Positions 1 to 5,460 of a DNA stretch of 5,506 nucleotides are shown here, one piece after another. This stretch comes from DATJGF01 sp035495315. Lineage in GTDB: Bacteria > Verrucomicrobiota > Verrucomicrobiia > Limisphaerales > UBA8199. Location: NCBI GenBank assembly GCA_035495315.1, contig DATJGF010000174.1, forward strand, positions 1 to 5,506, given 5' to 3'. Both the position numbers and the translations under genes were made by a program. Under the pieces are notes generated by a model. The model was given only the letters and a program-made list of their open reading frames with translations. It was not told the origin of the DNA and made no database searches. How positions within the stretch are numbered: the first letter of the stretch is position 1; each line of letters starts with the position of its first letter.

Positions 1-671
1 ACCTTTGGCTCGGCCCAGCGCCCCAGCGCCCATTCCATTCTGTGTATTTTCCCGGGCCGAAGTGGTATCGCTGGTGGGATTTCGGCAATGGCACGATGAG
101 CGACCTCGGTAGTCATTGGAACGATCTGCCGTTCTGGGCGCTGAAGTTGCAGGCCCCATTGACGGTTGAGGCTAGCGGTCCGCCACCGCACCCGGAAATT
201 GCTCCGGCGTCAATGAGCGCAACGTACGAGTATGCCGCTCGTGGCGAGATGCCACGGTTAAAACTGACGTGGCACCAGGGCGAGAACAAACCCGAGGTTT
301 GGAAGAGCGGCGCGATTCCGCAATGGGACAGCGGGTGCCTGTTCATCGGCGCCAAGGGCATGCTGCTGGCGGACTATGGCAAACACACGCTGTTGCCGGA
401 GAAAGAATTCGCTGGGTTTCAACGACCTGCCCCGACGCTGCCTCCCTCTCCCGGGCACCATGCCGAGTGGCTGCAGGCTTGCAAAACCGGCGGACCAACC
501 AGCGCCAATTTCGAGTACTCCGGCTGGCTTACCGAAGCCAATCACCTCGGTAATGTCGCCTACCGCGCGGGAAAGAAACTTCAATGGGATCCTAACAGCC
601 TTAGGGCAATGAACGCTCCCGAAGCCGATCGGTTCATCCATCGCCAGTACCGGACTGGGTGGGTTTTGTGA
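1..671 (+). CDS. Gfo/Idh/MocA-family oxidoreductase, C-terminal half (5' truncated by window)
   Basis: The frame is open from the first full codon at position 3 and closes with TGA at 669-671, so about 222 C-terminal residues are visible; family members usually run to about 420-480 residues, so the N-terminal NAD(P)-binding Rossmann domain lies outside the window. The first residues (LWLGPAP, then WRWWDFGNGTMSDLGSHW-like sequence rich in W, G, D and H) match the start of the substrate-binding alpha/beta domain in the Verrucomicrobia/Planctomycetes version of this family, including the D-x-G-S-H stretch where the active-site histidine region lies. The end (NFEYSGWLTEANHLGNVAYR, GKKLQWD, EADRFIHRQYR-GWVL) is the characteristic family C-terminus. 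The family carries out NAD(P)-dependent oxidation or reduction of sugars, inositols and related polyols; many PVC copies are exported by a Tat signal, which cannot be seen here. The GTG at 42 is internal, not a start. Family assignment is firm; the substrate is unknown. Confidence 0.9.
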   Translation, partial: LWLGPAPQRPFHSVYFPGPKWYRWWDFGNGTMSDLGSHWNDLPFWALKLQAPLTVEASGPPPHPEIAPASMSATYEYAARGEMPRLKLTWHQGENKPEVWKSGAIPQWDSGCLFIGAKGMLLADYGKHTLLPEKEFAGFQRPAPTLPPSPGHHAEWLQACKTGGPTSANFEYSGWLTEANHLGNVAYRAGKKLQWDPNSLRAMNAPEADRFIHRQYRTGWVL

Positions 672-691
672 TGGCGCCGTTCAGCACCACC
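670..691 (-). terminator. Hairpin in the convergent gap downstream of the toxin gene, possible weak terminator
   Basis: Read on the minus strand, GGTGGTGC and GCGCCATC can pair over 8 positions (two of them G-U) around a 6-base loop, starting 13 bases after the toxin stop codon. It overlaps the stop codon of the convergent oxidoreductase. On the plus strand the same arms have two mismatches, so the structure favours the minus transcript. No U tract follows, so it is not a canonical intrinsic terminator. The gap between the two convergent genes is only 32 bases and holds nothing else I can see. Confidence 0.3.
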
Positions 692-703
692 TGCAGGGTA
701 TAC

Positions 704-1026
704 TCAAACCCATCCATTAGCTCGGTTGATTGTCGCAATGATTTGTCTTTTGCGTTTTGGACTGACCACTCCTCGGAAATCCGTAAGCGTGGACTTCTTG
801 ACCGCATAGAGGAGGTCGCACTTGCATAGCGTTGGCCAATTGAGTCCGTCTGCTGCATCCAAACCACTTCATGAGGCTCGAGAGGTCTGGTCGCGCGCTG
901 CGAAGCACCCATCACCACTGTGACGTCCGGTTTATTTGGGACGCGTGCCGGATGGGAGACGATGACCGCAGGATGGGCCGCGGGCCACCCTGGCGGCTGA
1001 TAACTCCAGATCTCCCAGGCATTCAT
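704..1026 (-). pseudogene. MazF/PemK-like endoribonuclease toxin, frameshifted
   Basis: The start ATG (1026-1024) overlaps the antitoxin stop as ATGA. The first frame encodes MNAWEIWSYQPPGWPAAHPA, then VIVSHP, ASQRATRP and EPHEVVWMQ, which fits the SH3-like barrel of MazF/PemK proteins (a G/E-x-IW strand, then HPAVIVS in place of the usual RPALVLS). Near 848-853 the similarity jumps frame: the continuation ADGLNWPTLCKCDLLYAV, KKSTLTDFRGVVS, KRKRQIIATINRANGWV ends at TGA 706-704. The span is 323 bases, one short of 108 codons. Adding one G between the two CAG codons at about 852 restores a continuous 107-residue protein of normal length. Family members cleave mRNA, usually at short specific sites, and are neutralised by the upstream antitoxin. 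The unrepaired frame runs on to 634 and would give a protein with an unrelated tail, probably inactive. A sequencing or assembly error cannot be excluded. The toxin identity is inferred from motifs and gene context. Confidence 0.75.
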
Positions 1027-1307
1027 TCTTCCGGAGGTGAGATCGGGACATTCGTCATCGCGGATTCGAAGGCTTCCCACTCCTTATCTTTCTTGAAAGC
1101 AGCCTTTATTTCGGTCGGCGTGAAAGGCTTTAGAGAAACCGTCGACAGTTGCTCCCGCAACCTCGGAAGGCCTAATTTCATGCTCTGACGCATCGCATCG
1201 GCCATTGACAAACCGGTTGCCTTGGCAGTTTTTCGAACCTCATCAAGCAAGTCATTCGGCATGGCTAGTGGATACGTTTCATTTTTCATGGAAGAATTCC
1301 ACATCAT
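1023..1307 (-). CDS. Ribbon-helix-helix (CopG/Arc-type) antitoxin of a type II toxin-antitoxin pair
   Basis: Encodes 94 residues. After a short leader, residues 7-45 (MKNETYPLAMP, then DLLDEVRKTAKATGLSMADA and MRQSMKLGLP) show the ribbon-helix-helix layout: a short basic beta strand for DNA contact, helix 1, a G-L-S turn, then helix 2. The C-terminal half (about 50-94) is charged and probably wraps and blocks the toxin. ATG 1307 is chosen because GAGGAGG lies 8 bases upstream; ATG 1304 and ATG 1289 (MKNETYPLA) are in frame, and homologues may start at the latter, which lacks a Shine-Dalgarno. The stop TGA (1025-1023) overlaps the toxin ATG, so translation is probably coupled. Such antitoxins usually bind their own promoter, expected in the 1308-1394 gap. 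The frame is intact although the partner toxin is broken. Confidence 0.8.
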   Translation of the reverse strand: MMWNSSMKNETYPLAMPNDLLDEVRKTAKATGLSMADAMRQSMKLGLPRLREQLSTVSLKPFTPTEIKAAFKKDKEWEAFESAMTNVPISPPEE

Positions 1308-1315
1308 GCGCCAAG

Positions 1316-1322
1316 CCTCCTC
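1316..1322 (-). promoter_or_regulatory. Strong Shine-Dalgarno of the antitoxin gene
   Basis: On the minus strand GAGGAGG sits 8 bases before ATG 1307 and 11 before ATG 1304. It is the best ribosome-binding site in the window and decides the antitoxin start in favour of 1307/1304 over 1289. The toxin start has only a weak GGAAGA just ahead of it, which fits higher antitoxin synthesis and coupled toxin translation. Confidence 0.65.
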
Positions 1323-1351
1323 AACCCGAATGTCCCCGCCGGGAAAGGCAG

Positions 1352-1392
1352 TTGGGCCAGTCTGCTGATGACGATTCCTGAACTCGGCCCAA
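1352..1392 (-). repeat. Inverted repeat between the DA1-like gene and the antitoxin gene
   Basis: TTGGGCC (1352-1358) is repeated in inverse as GGCCCAA (1386-1392). With one bulged base the pairing extends by AGT/ACT, giving about 10 pairs around a loop of roughly 20 bases. It lies 3 bases beyond the DA1-like gene stop codon and some 45 bases upstream of the antitoxin start. It could end or stabilise the DA1-like transcript, or act as an operator for the antitoxin. There is no U tract and the loop is long, so a standard terminator is unlikely. The repeat is seen directly; its role is not known. Confidence 0.4.
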
Positions 1393-1394
1393 TG

Positions 1395-2600
1395 CTATCG
1401 CTTCAGATGCAGTGTCTGATCGCGCGGCGAGCCGGCAATGCGAATGGTGACCGCGTCAGGGCGGATGCTCAGGCAGCGCACGGTAATGTTGCTGCCGGCC
1501 AGGGGGACGGTCGCCTCCTGCAAGGGGGTGAAGCTATAATTGTTGATGATGGCAACAGGCTTCGATGGGTTCCAGAAAACCGCTTTGAGCTCCAGAGACG
1601 TCGGAGCGCGTCGCGGTTCGGGGTTGGAAGCTGCAAAATTCACGGTGGAGATGGCTGATGGAGCCGGGATTTCAAGTTTGCGAACGCGAGAGGGATCATT
1701 GGCGTTGAGACTGGCGTCAGCACCGTACTGAACCCAATCCAGGACGTCATTGAATCCGTAGCGGTCTCGCGCGGCGACGAAGAGATCGATTTGGCCGCGC
1801 GTGTAGGGATTGCGAAGGATCCTCGCTTTCTGAGCTTCATCATGTTGGGCGTCCATGAGCATATAGGCAATCAGCTCGCAGAAACCTTCTTCGGCATCGC
1901 GACCGAAAGTCTCTTTGCGATGAGCTGAGAGGTGCTGATGAACCCAGGTATGGGTGTATTCGTGCGCGCAGGTAGCCCGAAACCAACCCGGCAGCAGGCC
2001 GCTCATCAGGCTAATCCGATACTCAATGCGGCTATGGTTCGTACTGGCCTGCGTATATCCCAAAACATTGGGGCAATGATAATCGTTGCCGGCCAATTTA
2101 AAGAGGTCCATCAAATGCACTCGATCCACAACGGCCAACACCACGTTGGTCTCTGGAAAACTCATGAACCTCCATAAAACGCGGTCCAGTTCGTCGCGGA
2201 CTTCACGGCAGACTCGTATTGCCTCGTCTTCGTCCAAAACTGCGGTCTTCGCGTCGCGGGCACAAAGTGAGCGCTCGTCGGGGAGTCGCACAAATCCGGT
2301 GGAGTTGGTGTTGGCAGGCAAACTGCACAAATAGCAATTGGGATATATGGCGGCGCAATTTGTGCAGACAGTTACTTTTTCTGCGGTTACGGCGTCAGTC
2401 ATCAGGTAAATGCTGCCCGAGGGCAGGGTGCCGCAGACGGCGCAGAAGTCGCTGGCGATCATCGAGAGTTGGATTGCGAAAAATAGGAGGGCCAACAGCA
2501 GGCATTGGGGGATGCGGAGTATAAAACGACTGATGTGGTGGCAGGGGCGCGGCCGAGAGAATATTCGTGGGCGCAGCGCCTTTGCATCCATGCGGCTCAT
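1395..2600 (-). CDS. Exported LIM-like zinc-knuckle plus DA1-type metallopeptidase
   Basis: From ATG 2600 the product has 401 residues. A basic N-terminus is followed by one hydrophobic segment (about 29-48, CLLLALLFFAIQL) that may be a signal peptide cleaved near IAS-D, or an anchor. Next comes a double zinc knuckle: C53-x2-C56, C79-x2-C82, C89-x2-C92, C113-x2-D116, a LIM-like arrangement with 6 rather than 2 residues between the modules. The peptidase domain (about 125-295) carries HEYTH at 213-217 (codons 1964-1950) and the downstream D-x-E-E-G-F-C-E-L segment at about 235-242, matching plant DA1 (AHE-x2-H and VEEG-x-C). The HEYTH histidines would bind zinc, its glutamate would be catalytic, and a glutamate of the later segment is the likely third ligand. 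A beta-rich tail (about 335-401, with LKAVFWNP and VAIINNYSF) loosely resembles PilP/GspC-type domains. No strong Shine-Dalgarno; ATG 2591 is an alternative with GGATGAG before it. Plant DA1 cleaves growth regulators after ubiquitination; the bacterial substrate is unknown. Confidence 0.85.
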   Translation of the reverse strand: MSRMDAKALRPRIFSRPRPCHHISRFILRIPQCLLLALLFFAIQLSMIASDFCAVCGTLPSGSIYLMTDAVTAEKVTVCTNCAAIYPNCYLCSLPANTNSTGFVRLPDERSLCARDAKTAVLDEDEAIRVCREVRDELDRVLWRFMSFPETNVVLAVVDRVHLMDLFKLAGNDYHCPNVLGYTQASTNHSRIEYRISLMSGLLPGWFRATCAHEYTHTWVHQHLSAHRKETFGRDAEEGFCELIAYMLMDAQHDEAQKARILRNPYTRGQIDLFVAARDRYGFNDVLDWVQYGADASLNANDPSRVRKLEIPAPSAISTVNFAASNPEPRRAPTSLELKAVFWNPSKPVAIINNYSFTPLQEATVPLAGSNITVRCLSIRPDAVTIRIAGSPRDQTLHLKR

Positions 2601-2975
2601 CCAGTGATGGTGACCTGTCCAGTCCAACGCTACAAGCTGAATGAATCCCGCGTTTGGCACGGGTCGACCCCAAAAATCACATGGTAAAATGAAGATTGTT
2701 ACAGTGTTAGCACGCCCAGACCCCCAAATACACCCCCCTCCCTCCTGTCCTTCAAATCGAAGCAGCCCCATCCCATGAACCGCGGTGTGAAAAGGCCTCC
2801 TCTCCCCAGCGAACCCGTCAACATTTTTTTGGGTCCCCGGCAAAAATTTTCGCATGCAGTAGATTTCCGGCTACCAGTTGCAATGTTGGGTGAGGCGTTG
2901 TCGCCAATTCTCCCAGTTCACTCGGACGCGGACTAGGTTTCGCAACCCGTTTCAGAACTGCCGCGGCTGCCCGAA
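2601..2975. other. Intergenic region upstream of the DA1-like gene, no gene supported
   Basis: This 375-base gap lies between two genes on the minus strand. The DA1-like frame stays open up to ATG 2855, but the extra 85 residues are low-complexity, G- and W-rich and precede the hydrophobic export segment, so I treat them as non-coding leader. The gap carries a C-rich plus-strand stretch (2715-2745), a T-rich/A-rich near-palindrome at 2824-2854 without a proper stem or U tract, and a GCCGCGGC palindrome close to the end of the ARPP-1 gene at about 2961-2968. I see no convincing sigma-70 promoter or intrinsic terminator and no RNA gene. Confidence 0.55.
2715..2742 (-). other. Putative G-quadruplex motif in the DA1-like gene leader
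   Basis: Read on the minus strand there are four G runs of 3, 6, 5 and 3 bases, separated by loops of 1, 7 and 3 bases, which fits the G3+N1-7 pattern. A further GG pair follows outside it on the 5' side. It lies 115-142 bases upstream of the chosen start of the DA1-like gene, on the strand that would be its mRNA, so it could fold in DNA or RNA and influence transcription or translation. The pattern is seen directly; folding is inferred. Confidence 0.45.
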
Positions 2976-4070
2976 CTACCGCACTCGGCGCTGCTGCAAC
3001 TGCTGGCCATCATCCCGCGAATTACGGTCCAGGGGCACTACGACTTTTTCCTGACCTTTGTTGATGAAACTTTTGTGAATCCAGACGCTGTCAGCGTCGA
3101 GGTCGAGTGTTTCGAACAAGACAGTGGTCGGCGAGGTGTAGGTCTTGACTCGTGTGCTCTGCCAAACGCGCCGCTCGGCTACCGAGCCGGAAACTGCTCT
3201 CTCGAAAAATGCTTTCACTTCCTCAGGCTTCATTGCCGGGAATTGCCGATCTGCATCGCATTCAGTGACGGCTTCGGTGACGGCGGCATCCAACAGTTTA
3301 GGCCAAAGGGCGCGAAACAGTTTCTTATTGTTATAGACCTCGGCGCTGTTGATTTCTCCATTGATAGCGTAGGCAAAGCCAATCACATCGGTTTTACCAT
3401 CTAAAATCGAATCCAGTTTTTCGAGATATTCTTTTTCCACGAGGTCAAGGTCTTTGTTCTCGAGAGTTAATTGCAAACTGCTACCGGAAACCGAACTGCG
3501 GGTATCGACAGACCGGCCGGCGAGTCGGGAAACGTTGTCGTTGAGCTTTAATTGTTGTTCGGCCACGCCGGCCCAAACCCCGGACTGATCCTGCCCATAG
3601 CGCGCCGCCAGTTTCTCTTGTTTAGAACTGAGCGCCTTGGTATTGGCCGAAAACGCGGCGGCATTTTCCTCCCCTCTTCGGGTCCAGCGCCCGTGCTCGA
3701 CACAAAAAGCAGGCAATGGCACCGCGCCGGAATCGGGCGGCAGGATGAGGTCATCCCGCACGGTCCGGTCCTGGCGCCCACCTTTGACAATATCGCCTGC
3801 CTGCACGAACACGGTGACTTCTTTCGACACGTTGACAATGCTGAGTTCCTGCACGCTACCGGTTTCTTTGATGATGACATAGCCTTTGGCAAGGGCTTCG
3901 GAGAGCGTCGCATAAGGCCGTTGCTCGAGCTGGGTGCGTCCGTGGATAAGAAAGAGCTGGAGGTTGCGATGCGTGAAGGGGCCGGTGAGGGTGCCGACTG
4001 CGGCGTGGCCGGGCCAGGTCCCGCAGGCGAAGCCCATCAAGAGCGATACCGGAAATAATATTTTTTTCAT
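2976..4070 (-). CDS. Exported ARPP-1-family domain protein
   Basis: Encodes 364 residues. The N-terminus MKKILFPVSLLMGFACGTWPGHAAV is a good Sec signal peptide with probable cleavage after GHAA; C16 follows an imperfect lipobox (GFAC), so a lipoprotein is possible but less likely. The mature part fits the ARPP-1 family (ARG and rhodanese-phosphatase-superfamily-associated protein): LSEALAKGYVIIKE (57-69), ELSIVNVSKEVTVFVQ (75-90), AGDIVKGGRQDR (91-102), PLPAFCVEHGRW (118-129), and a region around 230-255 corresponding to the family's FAYAINGEI strand. The conserved G-x-Q-[ND]-R and C-V-E-x-G-R-W motifs are intact. The family was named for its genomic company and has no firmly established biochemical activity; the usual cytoplasmic forms lack a signal peptide. 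The C-terminus ends in a Q/R-rich tail. ATG 4070 has no Shine-Dalgarno; an A-rich leader with repeated CAAAAA precedes it. Family call fairly firm; function unknown. Confidence 0.8.
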   Translation of the reverse strand: MKKILFPVSLLMGFACGTWPGHAAVGTLTGPFTHRNLQLFLIHGRTQLEQRPYATLSEALAKGYVIIKETGSVQELSIVNVSKEVTVFVQAGDIVKGGRQDRTVRDDLILPPDSGAVPLPAFCVEHGRWTRRGEENAAAFSANTKALSSKQEKLAARYGQDQSGVWAGVAEQQLKLNDNVSRLAGRSVDTRSSVSGSSLQLTLENKDLDLVEKEYLEKLDSILDGKTDVIGFAYAINGEINSAEVYNNKKLFRALWPKLLDAAVTEAVTECDADRQFPAMKPEEVKAFFERAVSGSVAERRVWQSTRVKTYTSPTTVLFETLDLDADSVWIHKSFINKGQEKVVVPLDRNSRDDGQQLQQRRVR

Positions 4071-4276
4071 AAATGCGTTTTTGTTTTTGTTTGGAGAACC
4101 GGCCAGGGCTTCCCAGCCAATTCCTCGACCGAGGATTCACCAGAAACGCCTTTGTGTTGTCAGATAATTGTAAAGGGTTAGTAAAAACAATTGCTTGCCG
4201 AGCTTTGGGCTCCGCTTAATCTTGAGGCCTAATTAGCCCGGCAGGAGGGGGAGATTCCCTTGTTTGCCAGCTCGTA
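4071..4276. promoter_or_regulatory. Divergent promoter region between the ARPP-1 gene and nuoH
   Basis: This AT-richer gap of 206 bases must drive both directions. For the minus gene, TACAAT (plus 4167-4172) is a good -10 match but lacks a clear -35 at normal spacing. Overlapping it on the plus strand are TTGTCA (4157-4162) and TAGTAA (4179-4184), 16 bases apart. An inverted repeat AATTGT/ACAATT (4166-4171 and 4187-4192, 15-base spacer) sits across both candidate promoters. The minus transcript then has an A-rich leader (plus 4077-4094), and the plus transcript a purine-rich stretch at 4243-4254. No RNA gene or riboswitch fold was recognised. Confidence 0.45.
4157..4184 (+). promoter_or_regulatory. 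Candidate sigma-70-like promoter for nuoH
   Basis: TTGTCA (five of six to TTGACA) and TAGTAA (three of six to TATAAT) are separated by 16 bases in the AT-rich middle of the divergent gap, about 90 bases ahead of the nuoH start. The -10 is weak and the site is offered only as the best candidate seen. Confidence 0.25.
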
Positions 4277-4277
4277 A
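4260..4277 (+). CDS. Possible five-codon leader mini-ORF coupled to nuoH
   Basis: TTG at 4260 begins a frame of five codons (TTG TTT GCC AGC TCG) that stops at TAA 4275-4277, the last A being the first base of the nuoH ATG (TAATG). A strong purine-rich Shine-Dalgarno, AGGAGGGGGAG, ends about 6 bases before the TTG, the correct distance for it, whereas the same site lies more than 20 bases from the nuoH ATG, too far to serve it directly. Ribosomes loading at the TTG would terminate exactly on the nuoH start and could reinitiate. The arrangement may be coincidental. Confidence 0.3.
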   Translation: MFASS

Positions 4278-5452
4278 TGGTTGAGTCGATAGATCAAATC
4301 TTTGTCGATCTGAAACATCTACTGGTCACCTGGGTGCCGGTCGGGTGGCAGCCGCTTGTTTCGGGACTTATCTCCGTTGCTGCGATAATCTTCACGTTTG
4401 CGACGCTGTTCGCGATCAGTACGGTTCTCGAACGCAAAGGTCTGGGTCGAATTCAAAACCGCTTTGGGCCTAATCGAGTGGGACCCTGGGGATTCCTACA
4501 GCCACTGGCCGACGGGCTGAAGGCTTTGACCAAAGAGGACCTGGTGCCGGACGTGGCCGATAAGGTGGTTCATTTTATCGCGCCACTGGTGCTGGTGATA
4601 CCGGTGTTTCTCGCCCTGGCGGTGCTCCCGATGGGACGCAACATGGTCGCCATCAATTTGGATGCCGGTGTGTTGTTCTTTTTCGCTGTTGGCGCCGCGA
4701 CGGAGCTCTCGGTATTCATGGCCGGATGGTCGAGTCGCAATAAGTACTCGCTGCTGGGGGCAATGCGGGCGATCGCCCAAATGATCAGCTACGAAGTGCC
4801 GCTCATCCTTTCGGCGGTGACGGTGATCATGATGGCGGGATCGCTTTCGACCGTTACGATTGTCAATGCCCAGGCCGGCTACACGATGTGGCTGCCGCAC
4901 TGGTATGTTCTGACTCCGTGGGGCCTGGCGGGGTTCATCCTCTTTATGATAGGTGCGGCCGCGGAATCGAACCGGTCGCCATTCGACCTGCCGGAAGGCG
5001 AGTCCGAGATTATTGCGGGATATTATATCGAGTATTCCGGGTTTAAGTTTGCCCTGTTCTTCCTGGGCGAGTATGTGGGTATGTTCGCCATCAGTGGTTT
5101 GGCTATCACGCTGTTCCTCGGTGGCTGGCATGCCCCGGTTTCCTTTTTGGAGTGGGTCCCTTCTTATGTGTGGTTTTTTGGAAAGCTGCTGGCCCTCATT
5201 GGAGTATTCATTTGGGTTCGTGGCACATTGCCTCGCTTGCGCATGGATCAACTGATGAACTTCGCCTGGAAATTCATGCTGCCTATGGCACTCATTAACA
5301 TCCTGGTGACTGGCTTGTGGTGGTTTATTCCCTCGGGTTGGGAGCGCTGGCTGACGTGCAGTCTCCTGGTCGCAGGAGCCTACGTTTCTCTGGCACGGGG
5401 GCTGTTCCAACACCGACATTGGGCAAAACGAATCTATCGTTACGCTGAATGA
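4277..5452 (+). CDS. nuoH: NADH-quinone oxidoreductase (complex I) subunit H
   Basis: Encodes 391 residues of a polytopic inner-membrane protein, the ND1/NuoH subunit that joins the membrane arm of complex I to the peripheral arm and forms much of the quinone chamber. Both family signatures are intact: ERKGLGRIQNRFGPNRVGP (52-70) leading into GFLQPLADGLKALTKE (72-87), and PFDLPEGESEIIAG (235-248). Further conserved blocks are AGWSSRNKYSLLGAMRA (149-165), SYEVP (171-175), YIEYSGFKFALFFLGEY (250-266) and RGTLPRLRMDQLMNFAWK (315-332). Typical NuoH is about 325-350 residues and ends just after the equivalent of LVTGLWW (343-349); this one continues with about 40 more, including an extra hydrophobic segment (359-375) and a basic tail (QHRHWAKRIYR). 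The ATG is the only suitable in-frame start; no Shine-Dalgarno lies at normal distance. Upstream there is no nuoG, so nuoH seems to open the operon; a further gene follows at once. Confidence 0.97.
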   Translation: MVESIDQIFVDLKHLLVTWVPVGWQPLVSGLISVAAIIFTFATLFAISTVLERKGLGRIQNRFGPNRVGPWGFLQPLADGLKALTKEDLVPDVADKVVHFIAPLVLVIPVFLALAVLPMGRNMVAINLDAGVLFFFAVGAATELSVFMAGWSSRNKYSLLGAMRAIAQMISYEVPLILSAVTVIMMAGSLSTVTIVNAQAGYTMWLPHWYVLTPWGLAGFILFMIGAAAESNRSPFDLPEGESEIIAGYYIEYSGFKFALFFLGEYVGMFAISGLAITLFLGGWHAPVSFLEWVPSYVWFFGKLLALIGVFIWVRGTLPRLRMDQLMNFAWKFMLPMALINILVTGLWWFIPSGWERWLTCSLLVAGAYVSLARGLFQHRHWAKRIYRYAE

Positions 5453-5460
5453 GAACGACT

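Noticed and set aside
258..641. Antisense frame of 127 codons within the oxidoreductase gene
   Set aside because: It mirrors the real gene and shows no ribosome site or protein family features.
634..703. Extension of the unshifted toxin frame to a stop at 634
   Set aside because: The sequence after the shift point matches nothing in the family, while the shifted frame continues the toxin to a natural end at 704.
848..853. Programmed ribosomal frameshift in the toxin gene
   Set aside because: There is no slippery heptamer at the shift point, so a deletion or sequence error is the simpler explanation.
2824..2854. T-rich/A-rich near-palindrome as an intrinsic terminator of the ARPP-1 gene
   Set aside because: The arms do not form a stable GC stem, no U tract follows in the right direction, and it is over 120 bases past the stop codon.
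2601..2855. Longer start at ATG 2855 for the DA1-like protein
   Set aside because: It would put 85 low-complexity residues, encoded partly by the G-run motif, in front of the export segment; such a protein would be badly exported and the segment has no domain.
3552..4058. 168-codon plus-strand frame inside the ARPP-1 gene
   Set aside because: It is antisense to a gene with signal peptide and conserved family motifs and shows no domain of its own.
4496..5419. A long open frame (307 codons) antisense to nuoH
   Set aside because: It lies entirely within nuoH on the opposite strand and encodes a H/Q/R-rich sequence without recognisable domains, as expected for the reverse of a membrane-protein gene.
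5449..5460. ATG 5449 (ATGA overlap) as start of the gene after nuoH
   Set aside because: Kept as an alternative only: ATG 5461 has a better, though weak, purine stretch upstream, and the added MRTT is uninformative.
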